Of a stretch of 64,000 bases of DNA, positions 8,587 to 17,581 are shown piece by piece (position 1 is the first letter of the stretch; every line of letters begins with the position of its first letter). The notes under the pieces were generated by a model. That model was not told the DNA's origin and did not search any database. It saw only the letters and a list, made by a program, of their open reading frames with translations. Both the position numbers and the translations under genes were made by a program. This DNA comes from an uncultured Candidatus Actinomarina sp. (GTDB taxonomy: Bacteria; Actinomycetota; Acidimicrobiia; Actinomarinales; Actinomarinaceae): positions 1-64,000 of the forward strand of contig CABYIX010000003.1 in NCBI GenBank assembly GCA_902519215.1. Reading direction: 5' to 3'.

Positions 8587-10029
8587 TTATAAAGTGTTAT
8601 ATTTATTTCGAGTTAGCAAATCATATTGTGAGAAATAGTAAATGGGAATAAAGATTTGAATAAAAGTTCTTTGACAAGCTGATGATTTTGTGAAATCTCT
8701 ACAAATAGAAACATTATTATTATGAACTCCATAATTTTCATTAAGAAAACCAAAAATATAATCTGTTAAATAATAACCTAAACCATCAAATAATTGTGGA
8801 GTTTGTATAAAAGCAAAGAATACCCAAATTACTGGAATAAATAAAACTCTGTAATAATTTGTATTTTGTTTAACTAAGTAAAAAATATAAAATATAAAAT
8901 ATATTGGGACAATACTCCAAATCCCACTAGGTGAAAGCATACCAAGTATCGTTTGAATTTCATTCGTAATTAAAAGCATGAATGAAACACCTAAAACAAA
9001 AAGTCCCTGAAGAATAAGGTAGATGGTTTCTTTATTTAACTTGTATATAAATAAGTAATAACATACAAAAAATATAGAATGATAGATAATTATCGTATAT
9101 AAAGATTCTGGTACTTGACCTATTCCACGAGTATTGGTACTTTCATTGCTAAATATTTCAAACCATGTTAAAAACATAAATATATTTGAAAAAATAACTT
9201 GTTTTAAAACAATCGTATTTTTGACTAATTGTTTTTTAGAGAGAAAAAAAGAAGAAATCAAAAATATCATAAGAGACTCAAGTCGTAATATTAAAAAAAT
9301 AGAAAGCGCTAAAAAATATAATATATGATCAAATTCTTCTAATAAGTAGTGTTGGAATAAAATAAAAGTTAATAATATTCCAAATAAGAAATGTACATTT
9401 AAATAAAATAAATGAAAAATTAATACTGGAGTGAATAATAATATAAATCTAAATATTTTGCTAAAAATATCGTTTTGTAGAAAAAAATTATTTTTCTTTA
9501 AGTAACTGTTAATTGATAGAAGACCCAGTGTGTTTACTAAACCTGGAATAATTGCTACATAATTGATATTTATAATATCAAAATACCCACTGATAATAAT
9601 CAAGGGTATTGATCTAAAATCAATTAACAATGAAAATTGTTTGTTTTTAAAATTAAGACCTTCTGTGTAGAAATATGCAATAGAATCGTTAGTCGAAGTA
9701 TTTAATTCAAAAAAGTTAACAATGAAAAATAATATTGAAACTATTACAAATAATTGTAGATATTGTTTTAATATAAAATTTTTAAATCTTATTAATAAAA
9801 CGATTGTCAGAAAAATATAAAAATAATACTGGATATTTAGTAAAGCATTATTAAATATTAGATACGATGACCAGCTTATAAAAATGAGGGCTAAAAGTCC
9901 TACAAGAGAATGTTCTAATCCAAAGTTTATTTCTTTTTTAATCGGTGTTTTTCTAAAATTTGCTAATACAAAGCCAAGACTATATATTGAAAAACTCTTA
10001 ACAAGGATTGTGAAGAGTTCAGTTACCAT
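8587..10029 (-). CDS. polytopic membrane protein, unknown (glycan-polymerase-like layout)
   Basis: 480 residues with roughly a dozen hydrophobic segments, separated by short loops. No motif allows a family call. Size, topology and position beside the glycan locus would suit an O-antigen-type polymerase or a GT-C glycosyltransferase, but neither can be shown here. The gene is very AT-rich. Its start (MVTELF) lies inside the last codons of the upstream gene, so the two are a translationally coupled pair. Confidence 0.6.
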   Translation of the reverse strand: MVTELFTILVKSFSIYSLGFVLANFRKTPIKKEINFGLEHSLVGLLALIFISWSSYLIFNNALLNIQYYFYIFLTIVLLIRFKNFILKQYLQLFVIVSILFFIVNFFELNTSTNDSIAYFYTEGLNFKNKQFSLLIDFRSIPLIIISGYFDIININYVAIIPGLVNTLGLLSINSYLKKNNFFLQNDIFSKIFRFILLFTPVLIFHLFYLNVHFLFGILLTFILFQHYLLEEFDHILYFLALSIFLILRLESLMIFLISSFFLSKKQLVKNTIVLKQVIFSNIFMFLTWFEIFSNESTNTRGIGQVPESLYTIIIYHSIFFVCYYLFIYKLNKETIYLILQGLFVLGVSFMLLITNEIQTILGMLSPSGIWSIVPIYFIFYIFYLVKQNTNYYRVLFIPVIWVFFAFIQTPQLFDGLGYYLTDYIFGFLNENYGVHNNNVSICRDFTKSSACQRTFIQIFIPIYYFSQYDLLTRNKYNTL

Positions 10030-10903
10030 AGCTCAAAAAGTAAAGAGTATTTGTATTGTTAGAGTAGATAGCAACAAGCGTTTCAGATTTATCTATATTT
10101 TCAACAATGATTTTCAACAGTTCTGTATTTATTGGCTTTCTTGAGTTATATCTTTGTTCATAATTTGGCTGTGAATAAAAAGTTTCTAAGTAGTACTCTT
10201 TAAAGGTCGTGATGTTTTCAATCTTAATATTTTGATCACCTAAATCATCTAAATAAATCAGATTTGCATTTGATATTCCACTTATTTTTTCTTCATCAAT
10301 ATACCCATTATGATAAATAGTTTTATCCTTTAAAACAGTTCTTAAATCCCTATAGGGTTGAATTATTTCAATATAGTTTGACCTTGAGAGTTCTAAACCC
10401 TTATTAAAGTTATCTAAACCAAATATAAGGATAAATAGAAAAGCTAAAAAAATTAAAGCTGCGGAGTTTTCATTAAGTACTTTATAAAATACGACACTCA
10501 AGAGCCCCAAGAAAAATATTGGAATCCAAAAAGTTTTAATTATGTAGATTAGTTTGTAGTCCTGTATGTCTTCTACTATTAAATTAATTTTAGTAACCTG
10601 AGTTAGGCTCTCATTCTGATTGTAATTAGAACCCACAACTTTGTTTTTGCAATTATCGAGCTCTCCTTCAAACTCGATAATTTGATCAAGATATGTACTT
10701 GTATTAAAAAAAATTTGCTTATATCTAATAAATAAAATACTTTCACCCACAGTATGCGGGCAGTTGCCATTGAAAGTCAATAAATTATCAGATGATAAAG
10801 GAGGATTATTGTGTTGAAATTTTGATTCTATGAAGCTGCTTGTAAAAAATATACAAAATAAAACAATTAAAACCTCGAATAAATACTTATGCAATAATTT
10901 CAT
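10019..10903 (-). CDS. membrane-anchored protein of unknown function
   Basis: 294 residues. One N-terminal membrane segment (about 8-26), an extracytoplasmic region with Cys residues, two adjacent membrane segments (about 125-165) and a soluble C-terminal domain of about 125 residues. No recognised motif. It is the first gene of a two-gene minus-strand operon. The ATG lies in the loop of a perfect 13-bp inverted repeat (10887-10920), and no clear Shine-Dalgarno sequence precedes it. Confidence 0.6.
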   Translation of the reverse strand: MKLLHKYLFEVLIVLFCIFFTSSFIESKFQHNNPPLSSDNLLTFNGNCPHTVGESILFIRYKQIFFNTSTYLDQIIEFEGELDNCKNKVVGSNYNQNESLTQVTKINLIVEDIQDYKLIYIIKTFWIPIFFLGLLSVVFYKVLNENSAALIFLAFLFILIFGLDNFNKGLELSRSNYIEIIQPYRDLRTVLKDKTIYHNGYIDEEKISGISNANLIYLDDLGDQNIKIENITTFKEYYLETFYSQPNYEQRYNSRKPINTELLKIIVENIDKSETLVAIYSNNTNTLYFLSYGN

Positions 10904-10920
10904 AATTAATTATTGCATAA
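10887..10920 (-). promoter_or_regulatory. 13-bp inverted repeat enclosing a start codon
   Basis: TTATGCAATAATT (10887-10899) and AATTATTGCATAA (10908-10920) are perfect complements around an 8-base loop. The loop contains the start codon (CAT at 10901-10903 on the plus strand) of the minus-strand gene ending at 10019. In mRNA this could present or hide the start; as DNA it could be an operator. Which applies is not known. Confidence 0.45.
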
Positions 10921-11005
10921 AGGTGTTAACGAATAGATAAAAAACTATAAAGCTTATTCTAAGTGTTCTCGGATCAGGTTGGTTTAGGTACACAATATAT
11001 GTTAG

Positions 11006-11078
11006 TGGCCAGAGGCAGAATCGAACTGCCGACCCCTTGTTTTTCAGACAAGTGCTCTACCGACTGAGCTATCTGGCC
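11006..11078 (-). tRNA. tRNA-Phe (GAA)
   Basis: The reverse complement gives a 73-nt cloverleaf: acceptor GGCCAGA/TCTGGCC, D arm AGCTCAGTCGGTAGAGC, anticodon stem CTTGT/ACAAG with loop CTGAAAA (anticodon GAA), T arm with GTTCGATTC, and discriminator A. No 3' CCA is encoded. Confidence 0.97.
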
Positions 11079-11083
11079 AAATG

Positions 11084-11161
11084 TGGCGGGGACGACGGGA
11101 TTCGAACCCGCGACCTCCTGCGTGACAGGCAGGCGTGAACTCCAGACTTCACCACGCCCCC
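11084..11161 (-). tRNA. tRNA-Asp (GTC)
   Basis: The reverse complement folds as GGGGGCG/CGTCCCC acceptor, D stem GTGA/TCAC, anticodon stem CCTGC/GCAGG with loop CTGTCAC (anticodon GTC) and T arm GCGGG-TTCGAAT-CCCGT, with discriminator G. Bases 11084-11086 encode CCA, unlike the two neighbouring tRNAs. Confidence 0.97.
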
Positions 11162-11211
11162 AACTCTTTAATAAAGAATACTACATAACCTATATTAAAA
11201 AAATTTATTTG

Positions 11212-11284
11212 TGGGTCGGGTGGGAATCGAACCCACGACCTTGAGCTTAAAAGGCTCCTGCTCTACCAATTGAGCTACCGACCC
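11212..11284 (-). tRNA. tRNA-Lys (TTT)
   Basis: The reverse complement gives acceptor GGGTCGG/CCGACCC, D arm GCTC/GAGC, anticodon loop CTTTTAA (anticodon TTT), T arm GTGGG-TTCGATT-CCCAC and discriminator A. The outermost anticodon-stem pair is a G-A mismatch. CCA is not encoded. Confidence 0.95.
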
Positions 11285-11348
11285 CAAAAAAGTTTACTTG
11301 GAAATATTACACCAAAATAAAACTAAACTTATAGAGAATTCACTCAAA

Positions 11349-12599
11349 TTACTCTCCGGTCATACCAAATACTTCATTAAGCGTTTTTATTAAAATTTTA
11401 AAATCTAAAGCAGGAGACCAATTTTCAATATAATCTATATCTTTCTCTACCCATCTATCAAAATTATTATCCTGTCTTAAGGTAACTTGCCACAAACCAG
11501 TTATTCCGGGTTTTACTGAAATTCTTTTGAGGTGTTTTAGTTCGTATTGTTTTACTTCTTTAATTATTGGGGGCCTTGGGCCAATAAATGACATCTCATT
11601 TTTTAATACATTTATGATTTGTGGTAATTCATCTAAACTTGATTTACGAAAAAATGAACCTAACTTCGTTACTCTTGGATCATTATTTGCTTTAAATGCT
11701 ATCTTTGTCTTTGTATTGAGTTTTTCTAATTCATCATCACTTATATTCTCATTATTCATTGTTCTAAATTTTATAATTTTGAAATATCTCCCATTTAGTC
11801 CAACTCGGTTTTGAGTGTAGAAAATTGGCCTACCTTGAAAAATTAAAACTGTTGCAGAAAGTGGGACTATTAATATAAGAAATATTGGAAGAAATATAGT
11901 AAGAAGCAAGACGTCTTCAAGGTTTTTAATAACTTTATTTAAACTTGTTGATTTATGAATTAATTTATATTTTTCATTTTTAAATTCATAAACATTAATT
12001 CCAAAATAGTTTGATATTTCAATAACCTCATGAAAACTTAACTCCTCAAACTTATTTTTATTGAATATCAAACCTCTTAAATTTGAACTTTTAAGTAGGC
12101 TTGTTAGTGCATCTAAGAGGTTTGAAGGGAAATCTTTATAGTCACAAAAAATAAAATTTTTATTATATTCACATAATCTTTGATCAAAAGAAATATAGAT
12201 ATCGTCAATATTTTTATCAAAAGTCCTAATTAGAAACGTTGTAAATACAAAAAAGACTACAGTATGAATTAAGTAAAAAGTTCTACTTAGATTAATAAAT
12301 TTTATCAGCCACATAATAAATACAAATAATGTTTGCTGAGTAAAAAAAGCTGTTAAATATAAAAAAGTTTTAGATTCGATTTCAACTAAAAATGTAATAA
12401 AGTAATAAACCAAAGATGTAGATAAATTTAAAATTAACAAAAGTTGTAATTTGCTAATATTTAAACTACTAAAATTAGTTTCAAAAGTTCCATTTCTATA
12501 GTAAGTAAGAAAATATGAAGCAAAAATACTGGAATTAAAAATAAATAAATACCAAAAATATGTTTTTATACGAGTCATGTAATACAACTTTATTATCAT
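11349..12599 (-). CDS. polyprenyl-phosphate sugar-1-phosphate transferase (WbaP/WcaJ family)
   Basis: 416 residues. Four or five N-terminal membrane helices are followed by a degenerate CoA-binding-like region, one more helix (about 226-250) and the conserved bacterial sugar transferase domain: FKIIKFRTMNNE, KLGSFFRKSSLDELPQIINV, MSFIGPRPP and KPGITGLWQV. It starts glycan assembly by placing the first sugar phosphate on undecaprenyl phosphate at the inner membrane face. AGGAAG lies just upstream of the chosen ATG. The WecG-like gene is divergent, so the two likely share a control region at 12600-12643. Confidence 0.92.
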   Translation of the reverse strand: MIIKLYYMTRIKTYFWYLFIFNSSIFASYFLTYYRNGTFETNFSSLNISKLQLLLILNLSTSLVYYFITFLVEIESKTFLYLTAFFTQQTLFVFIMWLIKFINLSRTFYLIHTVVFFVFTTFLIRTFDKNIDDIYISFDQRLCEYNKNFIFCDYKDFPSNLLDALTSLLKSSNLRGLIFNKNKFEELSFHEVIEISNYFGINVYEFKNEKYKLIHKSTSLNKVIKNLEDVLLLTIFLPIFLILIVPLSATVLIFQGRPIFYTQNRVGLNGRYFKIIKFRTMNNENISDDELEKLNTKTKIAFKANNDPRVTKLGSFFRKSSLDELPQIINVLKNEMSFIGPRPPIIKEVKQYELKHLKRISVKPGITGLWQVTLRQDNNFDRWVEKDIDYIENWSPALDFKILIKTLNEVFGMTGE

Positions 12600-12643
12600 A
12601 TCTCTTCCTATTCAAAGAATAAAAAATAAATTATTATAAACAT

Positions 12644-13393
12644 ATGCCTATTTACTGTCTTAATATTTCTGTATCGACAAACTCAAAAGAGGAAATTATT
12701 GATGATATTTATAACAAAAAAAATATCTCTATTGCAGGATGTAATGTAAATACAGCTGTGAGGTCTTATTTTAATAAAAATTTAAATAGTATTATTAATT
12801 CACATGACTATAGAATTCCAGATGGATATCCACTAACTTGGCCAATAAATTTAACATCTAAAAAAAAATTTGAAAGATTGGCAGGTGCAGATATTTTTGA
12901 CACTCTTGTTGAAAACGATAAAATATTAAAGCATTTTTTTATTGGTGGAACATTAGAAGTCTTGGATAAGATGAGTGAAAATATTCATAAGATTAATAAT
13001 GATTTTCAAATATGTGGACTCTTTTCACCTCCATTCTCGCCAATAGATGAATGGAACCTAAATAAAATTGCAAAACTAATTGTGGATAGTAAAGCAGATA
13101 TGGTGTGGGTAGGGCTAGGTTTTCCTAAACAAGAAATTTTTATGCAAAAAATAAAACCTTTAATACCCGGTGTTTCAATGTACGGTGCTGGTGCAATATT
13201 TCAATGGACAGCTGGTGAAATTAAAAGAGCACCTAAAGCTTGGCAGTCATCAGGGTTTGAATGGCTATGGAGATTATTTCAAGATCCAAAGAGGCTGTGG
13301 AAGAGATACTTTCAAGACAATACGATATTTATCTTTCTATTTTTATATCAATTAATTAAAAATCCTAAATTTGACCGTCCTTTAAAAAATTGA
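12644..13393 (+). CDS. WecG/TagA/CpsF family glycosyltransferase
   Basis: 249 residues, the full length of the GT26 family. Diagnostic stretches are NVNTAVRSYFNK, YRIPDGYPLTWP, RLAGADIFDTL, DMVWVGLGFPKQEIFM and the C-terminal WLWRLFQDPKRLWKRY. Family members add the second sugar (ManNAc or ManNAcA type) to an undecaprenyl-linked first sugar, so it would act right after the divergent WbaP-like transferase. Donor inferred from family only. Confidence 0.9.
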   Translation: MPIYCLNISVSTNSKEEIIDDIYNKKNISIAGCNVNTAVRSYFNKNLNSIINSHDYRIPDGYPLTWPINLTSKKKFERLAGADIFDTLVENDKILKHFFIGGTLEVLDKMSENIHKINNDFQICGLFSPPFSPIDEWNLNKIAKLIVDSKADMVWVGLGFPKQEIFMQKIKPLIPGVSMYGAGAIFQWTAGEIKRAPKAWQSSGFEWLWRLFQDPKRLWKRYFQDNTIFIFLFLYQLIKNPKFDRPLKN

Positions 13394-13442
13394 TGTGAAG
13401 AATATCCACATTGTTTTGCATACTAAGTATTAAGATATACAC

Positions 13443-15080
13443 ATGATTGCAGGAATCAAAGATATTGAATCTGAAATATCCAACATACTGAATGAATTTG
13501 AAATTGAGGATAGTGTTGAAATAAGATATTCGAATATTGAAAATACTGATATTCAATGTAATAACCTCGTAAGGTACTCGAATGCTCCAAATATAAATGA
13601 CATAAAAGAGAAATTAGAAAAATCTTTATTAGCTAATCCGTTTATCGAAAATATTAAGATTGCTAAAAATGGATTTATTAACTTAAATTTTTCTAATGAA
13701 TATTTAATGAAATTTTCGAAAAACCATAATGAACGAATTATTTCACCAAAAAAAGAATCTGTACTTTTTGATTATGGCGGACCAAATATTGGGAAAGATT
13801 TACATGTTGGACACATCAGAACGCTAAATATTGGTAGATCTTTATATAATATATTTAAACTAGCAGGCCATGATGTTGTCTCTGATATTCACTTAGGAGA
13901 CTGGGGAATGCCAATAGGATTAATACTGGCTTACATCGAAAAAGAGACCATAGATATAAACTCACTTACATATATTGATCTTGAAATAATATATCCTAAA
14001 GCAAGTGAGCTTTCTGCAGGTAATAAAGATTTTTATAAAGAAGCTCAAGAAATATCAAAAAAATTAAATTCTAAAAATGAAAAATATCTTTCTCAATGGA
14101 AGATAATTTATAATCTTGCAATACCGAATATTAAAAAATTATTACAGAATTTAAATTATGAATTTGATTTATGGAGAGGTGAAAGCGATGTTGTAGATGA
14201 AGTCAAAACTGTTGTTGTTAATGCACAAGAAAAAAATCTTGTCGTAGAAGACGATGGAGCATTGGTTTCAACAGAAAAAGAAGATCCACCAATACTAATT
14301 ACTAAATCAGATGGATCTTATTTGTACTTGACGACCGACCTGGGAACAGTAGTGCACAGAGAAAAAAATCAAAAGTGTGATAAATATATTTATGTAGTTG
14401 ATTCAAGACAAAAAAATCACTTTGAACAAGTTTTTAAAACGGTAAAGCACTTCAACCTCTCTTCAAGCAGCTTTATTCATGTTGGGTTCGGAACTGTAAA
14501 TGGACCCGATAAAAAACCCTTTAAAACTCGTGATGGAAATGTTTATAAGCTAAGCAAGCTTCACGAAGATATTAAAGAAAAATTGAGAAAATATAATGCA
14601 AATGAAGAAGTTTTAAATGTTTTAACTAACACAGTTTTAACATTTTCGGATTTGTTACCTAATAGAAGTCAAAATTATGAATTTGACTTAGAAAAATTTA
14701 CTGACATAAATGGTAAAACAGGAGTTTATATTCAGTATGCCCAAGTAAGAGCTCGGAAACTATTAGCATCAAAAGTTGAAATAATAGACACGGATATAGA
14801 TAGTGAATATAATCTTGATGAAAGAAAGCTACTATTACTTTTAAGTAAATTTGATTACTTTTACAGTCAAAGTTTAGATAACTATCAACCTCATCACTTA
14901 GCTGAATATCTTTATAGTCTTTGTCAAACTTTTAACTCTTTTTATGCAAATAATAAAATCTTTTCAGATGACACACCTGCTGAAATAAAATTAAAGAGAA
15001 TAGAAATTGTTGATAATTTTTATAATTTAACTAGTTTAATTTTTAGATGCCTTGGAATTAAACTAGTTGACTCAATGTAG
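13443..15080 (+). CDS. argS: arginyl-tRNA synthetase
   Basis: 545 residues, class I synthetase. The HIGH motif is DLHVGHIR within FDYGGPNIGKDLHVGHIR, followed by DIHLGDWGMPIGL, typical of ArgRS. The N-terminal Arg-tRNA additional domain is present (about residues 1-90), and the C-terminal DALR anticodon-binding domain contains YAQVRARKLL. It charges tRNA-Arg. Its stop lies next to that of a convergent membrane protein gene. Confidence 0.95.
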   Translation: MIAGIKDIESEISNILNEFEIEDSVEIRYSNIENTDIQCNNLVRYSNAPNINDIKEKLEKSLLANPFIENIKIAKNGFINLNFSNEYLMKFSKNHNERIISPKKESVLFDYGGPNIGKDLHVGHIRTLNIGRSLYNIFKLAGHDVVSDIHLGDWGMPIGLILAYIEKETIDINSLTYIDLEIIYPKASELSAGNKDFYKEAQEISKKLNSKNEKYLSQWKIIYNLAIPNIKKLLQNLNYEFDLWRGESDVVDEVKTVVVNAQEKNLVVEDDGALVSTEKEDPPILITKSDGSYLYLTTDLGTVVHREKNQKCDKYIYVVDSRQKNHFEQVFKTVKHFNLSSSSFIHVGFGTVNGPDKKPFKTRDGNVYKLSKLHEDIKEKLRKYNANEEVLNVLTNTVLTFSDLLPNRSQNYEFDLEKFTDINGKTGVYIQYAQVRARKLLASKVEIIDTDIDSEYNLDERKLLLLLSKFDYFYSQSLDNYQPHHLAEYLYSLCQTFNSFYANNKIFSDDTPAEIKLKRIEIVDNFYNLTSLIFRCLGIKLVDSM

Positions 15081-15081
15081 A

Positions 15082-15615
15082 TTATATAAATAATTGAGAA
15101 GATAAAATCCACATGAATAAAACTAAACTAAATGAATAATTTTTAACCAAAACCAATTTGGATCCAAAATTTTGCAAAATAAATAACACAATTGGTACCG
15201 TAATAAACCCTGAGAAAGATACAGCTCTGGTAATTGCTTTAAGTTCTATCAAGATAAGATTATCCGATGGAATAAATATTTGTGTAGATATTAAAAGGAA
15301 AGCAGAAAAGAATATAACTGTAAATATATTTATTACTAAATCACTAAAATTAGAATTTTTCAATACCGGATAGTTTAAAAATTCAATAGGAAAAAATAAT
15401 ACAAACAAAGCCAAGAAAAATATTATCAGAGACCAAAACATTGCTTGACCAGACCAAGTAGTTAAGGTGTTTTCATCATTTGTAGTTTGAAGCATAAGAT
15501 ATATTGAAAACCCCATAAGCAAGCTTCCGAGTGTGTACATATATAGACTGACCACGGATGAAATAATATTATTTGAAATTTTTGAAATTATATTATTTGT
15601 TTTTACAATATTCAT
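15082..15615 (-). CDS. membrane protein of unknown function
   Basis: 177 residues with about five hydrophobic segments (near 20-42, 58-78, 90-112, 130-148 and 155-175). No recognisable motif. It is convergent with argS and divergent from the Nfu-N gene. A coding call rests on its length, the hydrophobic periodicity and the absence of any better frame. Confidence 0.55.
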   Translation of the reverse strand: MNIVKTNNIISKISNNIISSVVSLYMYTLGSLLMGFSIYLMLQTTNDENTLTTWSGQAMFWSLIIFFLALFVLFFPIEFLNYPVLKNSNFSDLVINIFTVIFFSAFLLISTQIFIPSDNLILIELKAITRAVSFSGFITVPIVLFILQNFGSKLVLVKNYSFSLVLFMWILSSQLFI

Positions 15616-15660
15616 ACAACAGTATATTAATAGTTTTTATATTAAAATAAGATTGAGAAT

Positions 15661-15885
15661 ATGGATTTAATAGATACACCTAACCCAAATGCAAAGAAAG
15701 TGGTAGTTGACTTATCTTCGCCTGAGGACAAAGAACTAGGCGAAAAGCTATCTAATGAGATAAGTGAAATTTATGGGGTCTCTTCGATTTTTCTTGGCCC
15801 TGGATTTGTAACAATTATAAAAGATGAAAACACGGAGTGGGATTCAATAAATCAAGACATTATTAACATCTTTGATAAACTGTAA
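15661..15885 (+). CDS. stand-alone Nfu/NifU N-terminal domain protein
   Basis: 74 residues matching the N-terminal domain of Nfu scaffold proteins: DTPNPNAKKVV at the start, IYGVSSIFLGPGFVTIIKD in the middle. The C-terminal CxxC domain that holds the Fe-S cluster in Nfu is absent, and no such domain follows. The next gene starts three bases after the stop. Fe-S genes (A-type carrier, Mrp) lie within 3 kb, so an accessory role in cluster transfer is plausible. Confidence 0.75.
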   Translation: MDLIDTPNPNAKKVVVDLSSPEDKELGEKLSNEISEIYGVSSIFLGPGFVTIIKDENTEWDSINQDIINIFDKL

Positions 15886-15888
15886 TGT

Positions 15889-16497
15889 ATGGAAACCTTT
15901 AATCAAGATCCAAAACCAGGAAGATTAATTTTACCTTTAGTTTTAATCGGTATGATTGCAACAACCTACACATTTATAAATAGGGTAGCTGACAATAATC
16001 AATTAGAAATAATTGAAGAACAACCTGTTGAACAGGTACAAGAAGTTGTTGATGAAGACACTACAACAACGTCAACCACTACAACGACGCTTCCAAGAAA
16101 TTACGTTGAATACCTTGAAGAAATTACAGCTGAAAAGATACAAGCAATAGAGCTCGGGAAAAAGGTCTTAGAGGCTAACGAAAAGTGGGATGAAAAATCA
16201 ATAACTTATCAAGAAGCAAAACAAGAATTTGCAGAATTTATCGATGACACGGAGTTATTTACAAACATTATTGCAGAACCTGGACCACCTGCAGAATTTA
16301 GTAATTTAGTTTCAAGCCACAATGAATTAATCACATTAGTAAATTTAGTTTACGACGATACTATTGAACTGCTTGCAGGTCTCGAATCTTCAGATACTGG
16401 TGAAAAAAGAGCAGCTGCACTAAATTCTTTCAATACAAATCTTGATCAGTTTATTAACAAAATTGAAGAAATAGTTGCTGCAGCAACTTCTAGCTAG
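15889..16497 (+). CDS. membrane-anchored extracytoplasmic protein with Thr-rich linker
   Basis: 202 residues: a short cytoplasmic tail, one membrane helix (about 13-31), an acidic stretch, a Thr-rich linker (DTTTTSTTTTTLP, about 57-70) and a helical extracellular domain of about 130 residues rich in Glu and Ala. Thr-rich linkers of this kind are common in surface proteins of some actinobacteria. No known domain. The end overlaps the convergent glutamine synthetase gene by 8 bases. Confidence 0.65.
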   Translation: METFNQDPKPGRLILPLVLIGMIATTYTFINRVADNNQLEIIEEQPVEQVQEVVDEDTTTTSTTTTTLPRNYVEYLEEITAEKIQAIELGKKVLEANEKWDEKSITYQEAKQEFAEFIDDTELFTNIIAEPGPPAEFSNLVSSHNELITLVNLVYDDTIELLAGLESSDTGEKRAAALNSFNTNLDQFINKIEEIVAAATSS

Positions 16498-17518
16498 AAG
16501 CTGCTGAACACACTGTGTCAATCATCAACATTGCAATAACATAAGGGTCGCCATTTGCATTTGGTCGCCTATCTTCTAGGTATCCTTTTTTGTCTACTTC
16601 AACTTGCCAAGGAATCCTAACCGACGCACCTCTGTCACTAACTCCGTAAGAAAAGGTATCAAAACTTTGAGTTTCATGATCCCCTGTTAGTCTGTCTTCA
16701 ATATTTGCACCATAATTTTTAACATGCAAATCTGCATTCTTACCAAGAGCTTCACAACCTGCAACTATGGCATCATATCCACCATCTTCCCTCATTTGTT
16801 TAGTTGAAAAGTTAGTATGCATACCAGCACCATTCCAATCACCTTTTACAGGTTTTGGATCTAGAGTTGCAGAGATGTTCCAATCTTCAGCAATTCTGTA
16901 GAGTAACCATCTTGCAATCCAAATTTGGTCGCCTATATCTGGTGCTCCAACAGGTCCAATCTGAAACTCCCACTGACCTGGCATTACTTCTGCATTTGTT
17001 CCAGAAATTCCAAGTCCAGCTTCTATACATGCTGTCGCATGTGCTTCTGAAATATCACGTCCGTAGACCTCATCTGCTCCCACACCACAGTAATAACCGC
17101 CTTGTGGAGCTGGATAGCCTGAAGGGGGGAAGCCAAGAGGTTGTCCGTACTTTAGTGAGTCATAAGACTGTTCATAAAATGTATATTCCTGCTCCATACC
17201 AAACCATGGTTCAAACTCACCAAAGTTAGATGCAGACTCAACTAATGCTGCTCTTGTGTTTGATGAATGTGGAGTCATGTCAACATTTAGCACTTCACAC
17301 ATAACTAATATATTGTCTCCACCTCTAATTGGGTCAGGAAACTGAGCAACTGGTTTCAATACGCAATCAGATTGGTCACCTGTTGCTTGTTGTGTACTTG
17401 ATCCATCAAAACCCCAAATTAGTGGTTCTGTTCCTTGTTCCATTATTTTTGTTTTACTCCTTAATTTTGCGGTAGGAGTCAGACCGTCAATCCATATATA
17501 TTCTGCTTTTATCTTCAT
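16490..17518 (-). CDS. glnII: glutamine synthetase type II (eukaryote-like)
   Basis: 342 residues, the length of the short GSII form, against about 470 for GSI. Conserved stretches are WGFDGSSTQQATGDQSD, WFGMEQEYTFY, GYYCGVGADEVYGRD, NAEVMPGQWEFQIGP, GAGMHTNFSTKQMR and DRGASVRIP. It makes glutamine from glutamate, ammonia and ATP. The ATG at 17518 (MKIKAEYIWIDG) was chosen over a TTG eight codons upstream. GSII occurs in some actinobacteria beside GSI; it is not regulated by adenylylation. The GlnR-like regulator is divergent. Confidence 0.95.
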   Translation of the reverse strand: MKIKAEYIWIDGLTPTAKLRSKTKIMEQGTEPLIWGFDGSSTQQATGDQSDCVLKPVAQFPDPIRGGDNILVMCEVLNVDMTPHSSNTRAALVESASNFGEFEPWFGMEQEYTFYEQSYDSLKYGQPLGFPPSGYPAPQGGYYCGVGADEVYGRDISEAHATACIEAGLGISGTNAEVMPGQWEFQIGPVGAPDIGDQIWIARWLLYRIAEDWNISATLDPKPVKGDWNGAGMHTNFSTKQMREDGGYDAIVAGCEALGKNADLHVKNYGANIEDRLTGDHETQSFDTFSYGVSDRGASVRIPWQVEVDKKGYLEDRRPNANGDPYVIAMLMIDTVCSAASS

Positions 17519-17581
17519 AAAAATAATGTAATATGTATTCAAAGCAATGTTGTTACAGAAATATTAAATTATTGTTTCCAA
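17519..17581. promoter_or_regulatory. divergent glnII/glnR control region
   Basis: Sixty-three bases separate the two starts. GTTAC (17552-17556) and GTTTC (17574-17578, reverse complement GAAAC) resemble the half-sites GTnAC and GAAAC of actinobacterial GlnR boxes, but their 22-base offset does not fit the usual alternating arrangement. Control by the adjacent GlnR is an inference. Confidence 0.35.

Noticed and set aside
16060-16100. ACA/ACG-rich microrepeat as a non-coding repeat
   Set aside because: It encodes the Thr-rich linker of the surface protein and is explained by coding.
16855-17229. 124-codon plus-strand frame inside glnII
   Set aside because: Lies wholly opposite conserved glutamine synthetase motifs; no ribosome-binding site or family.
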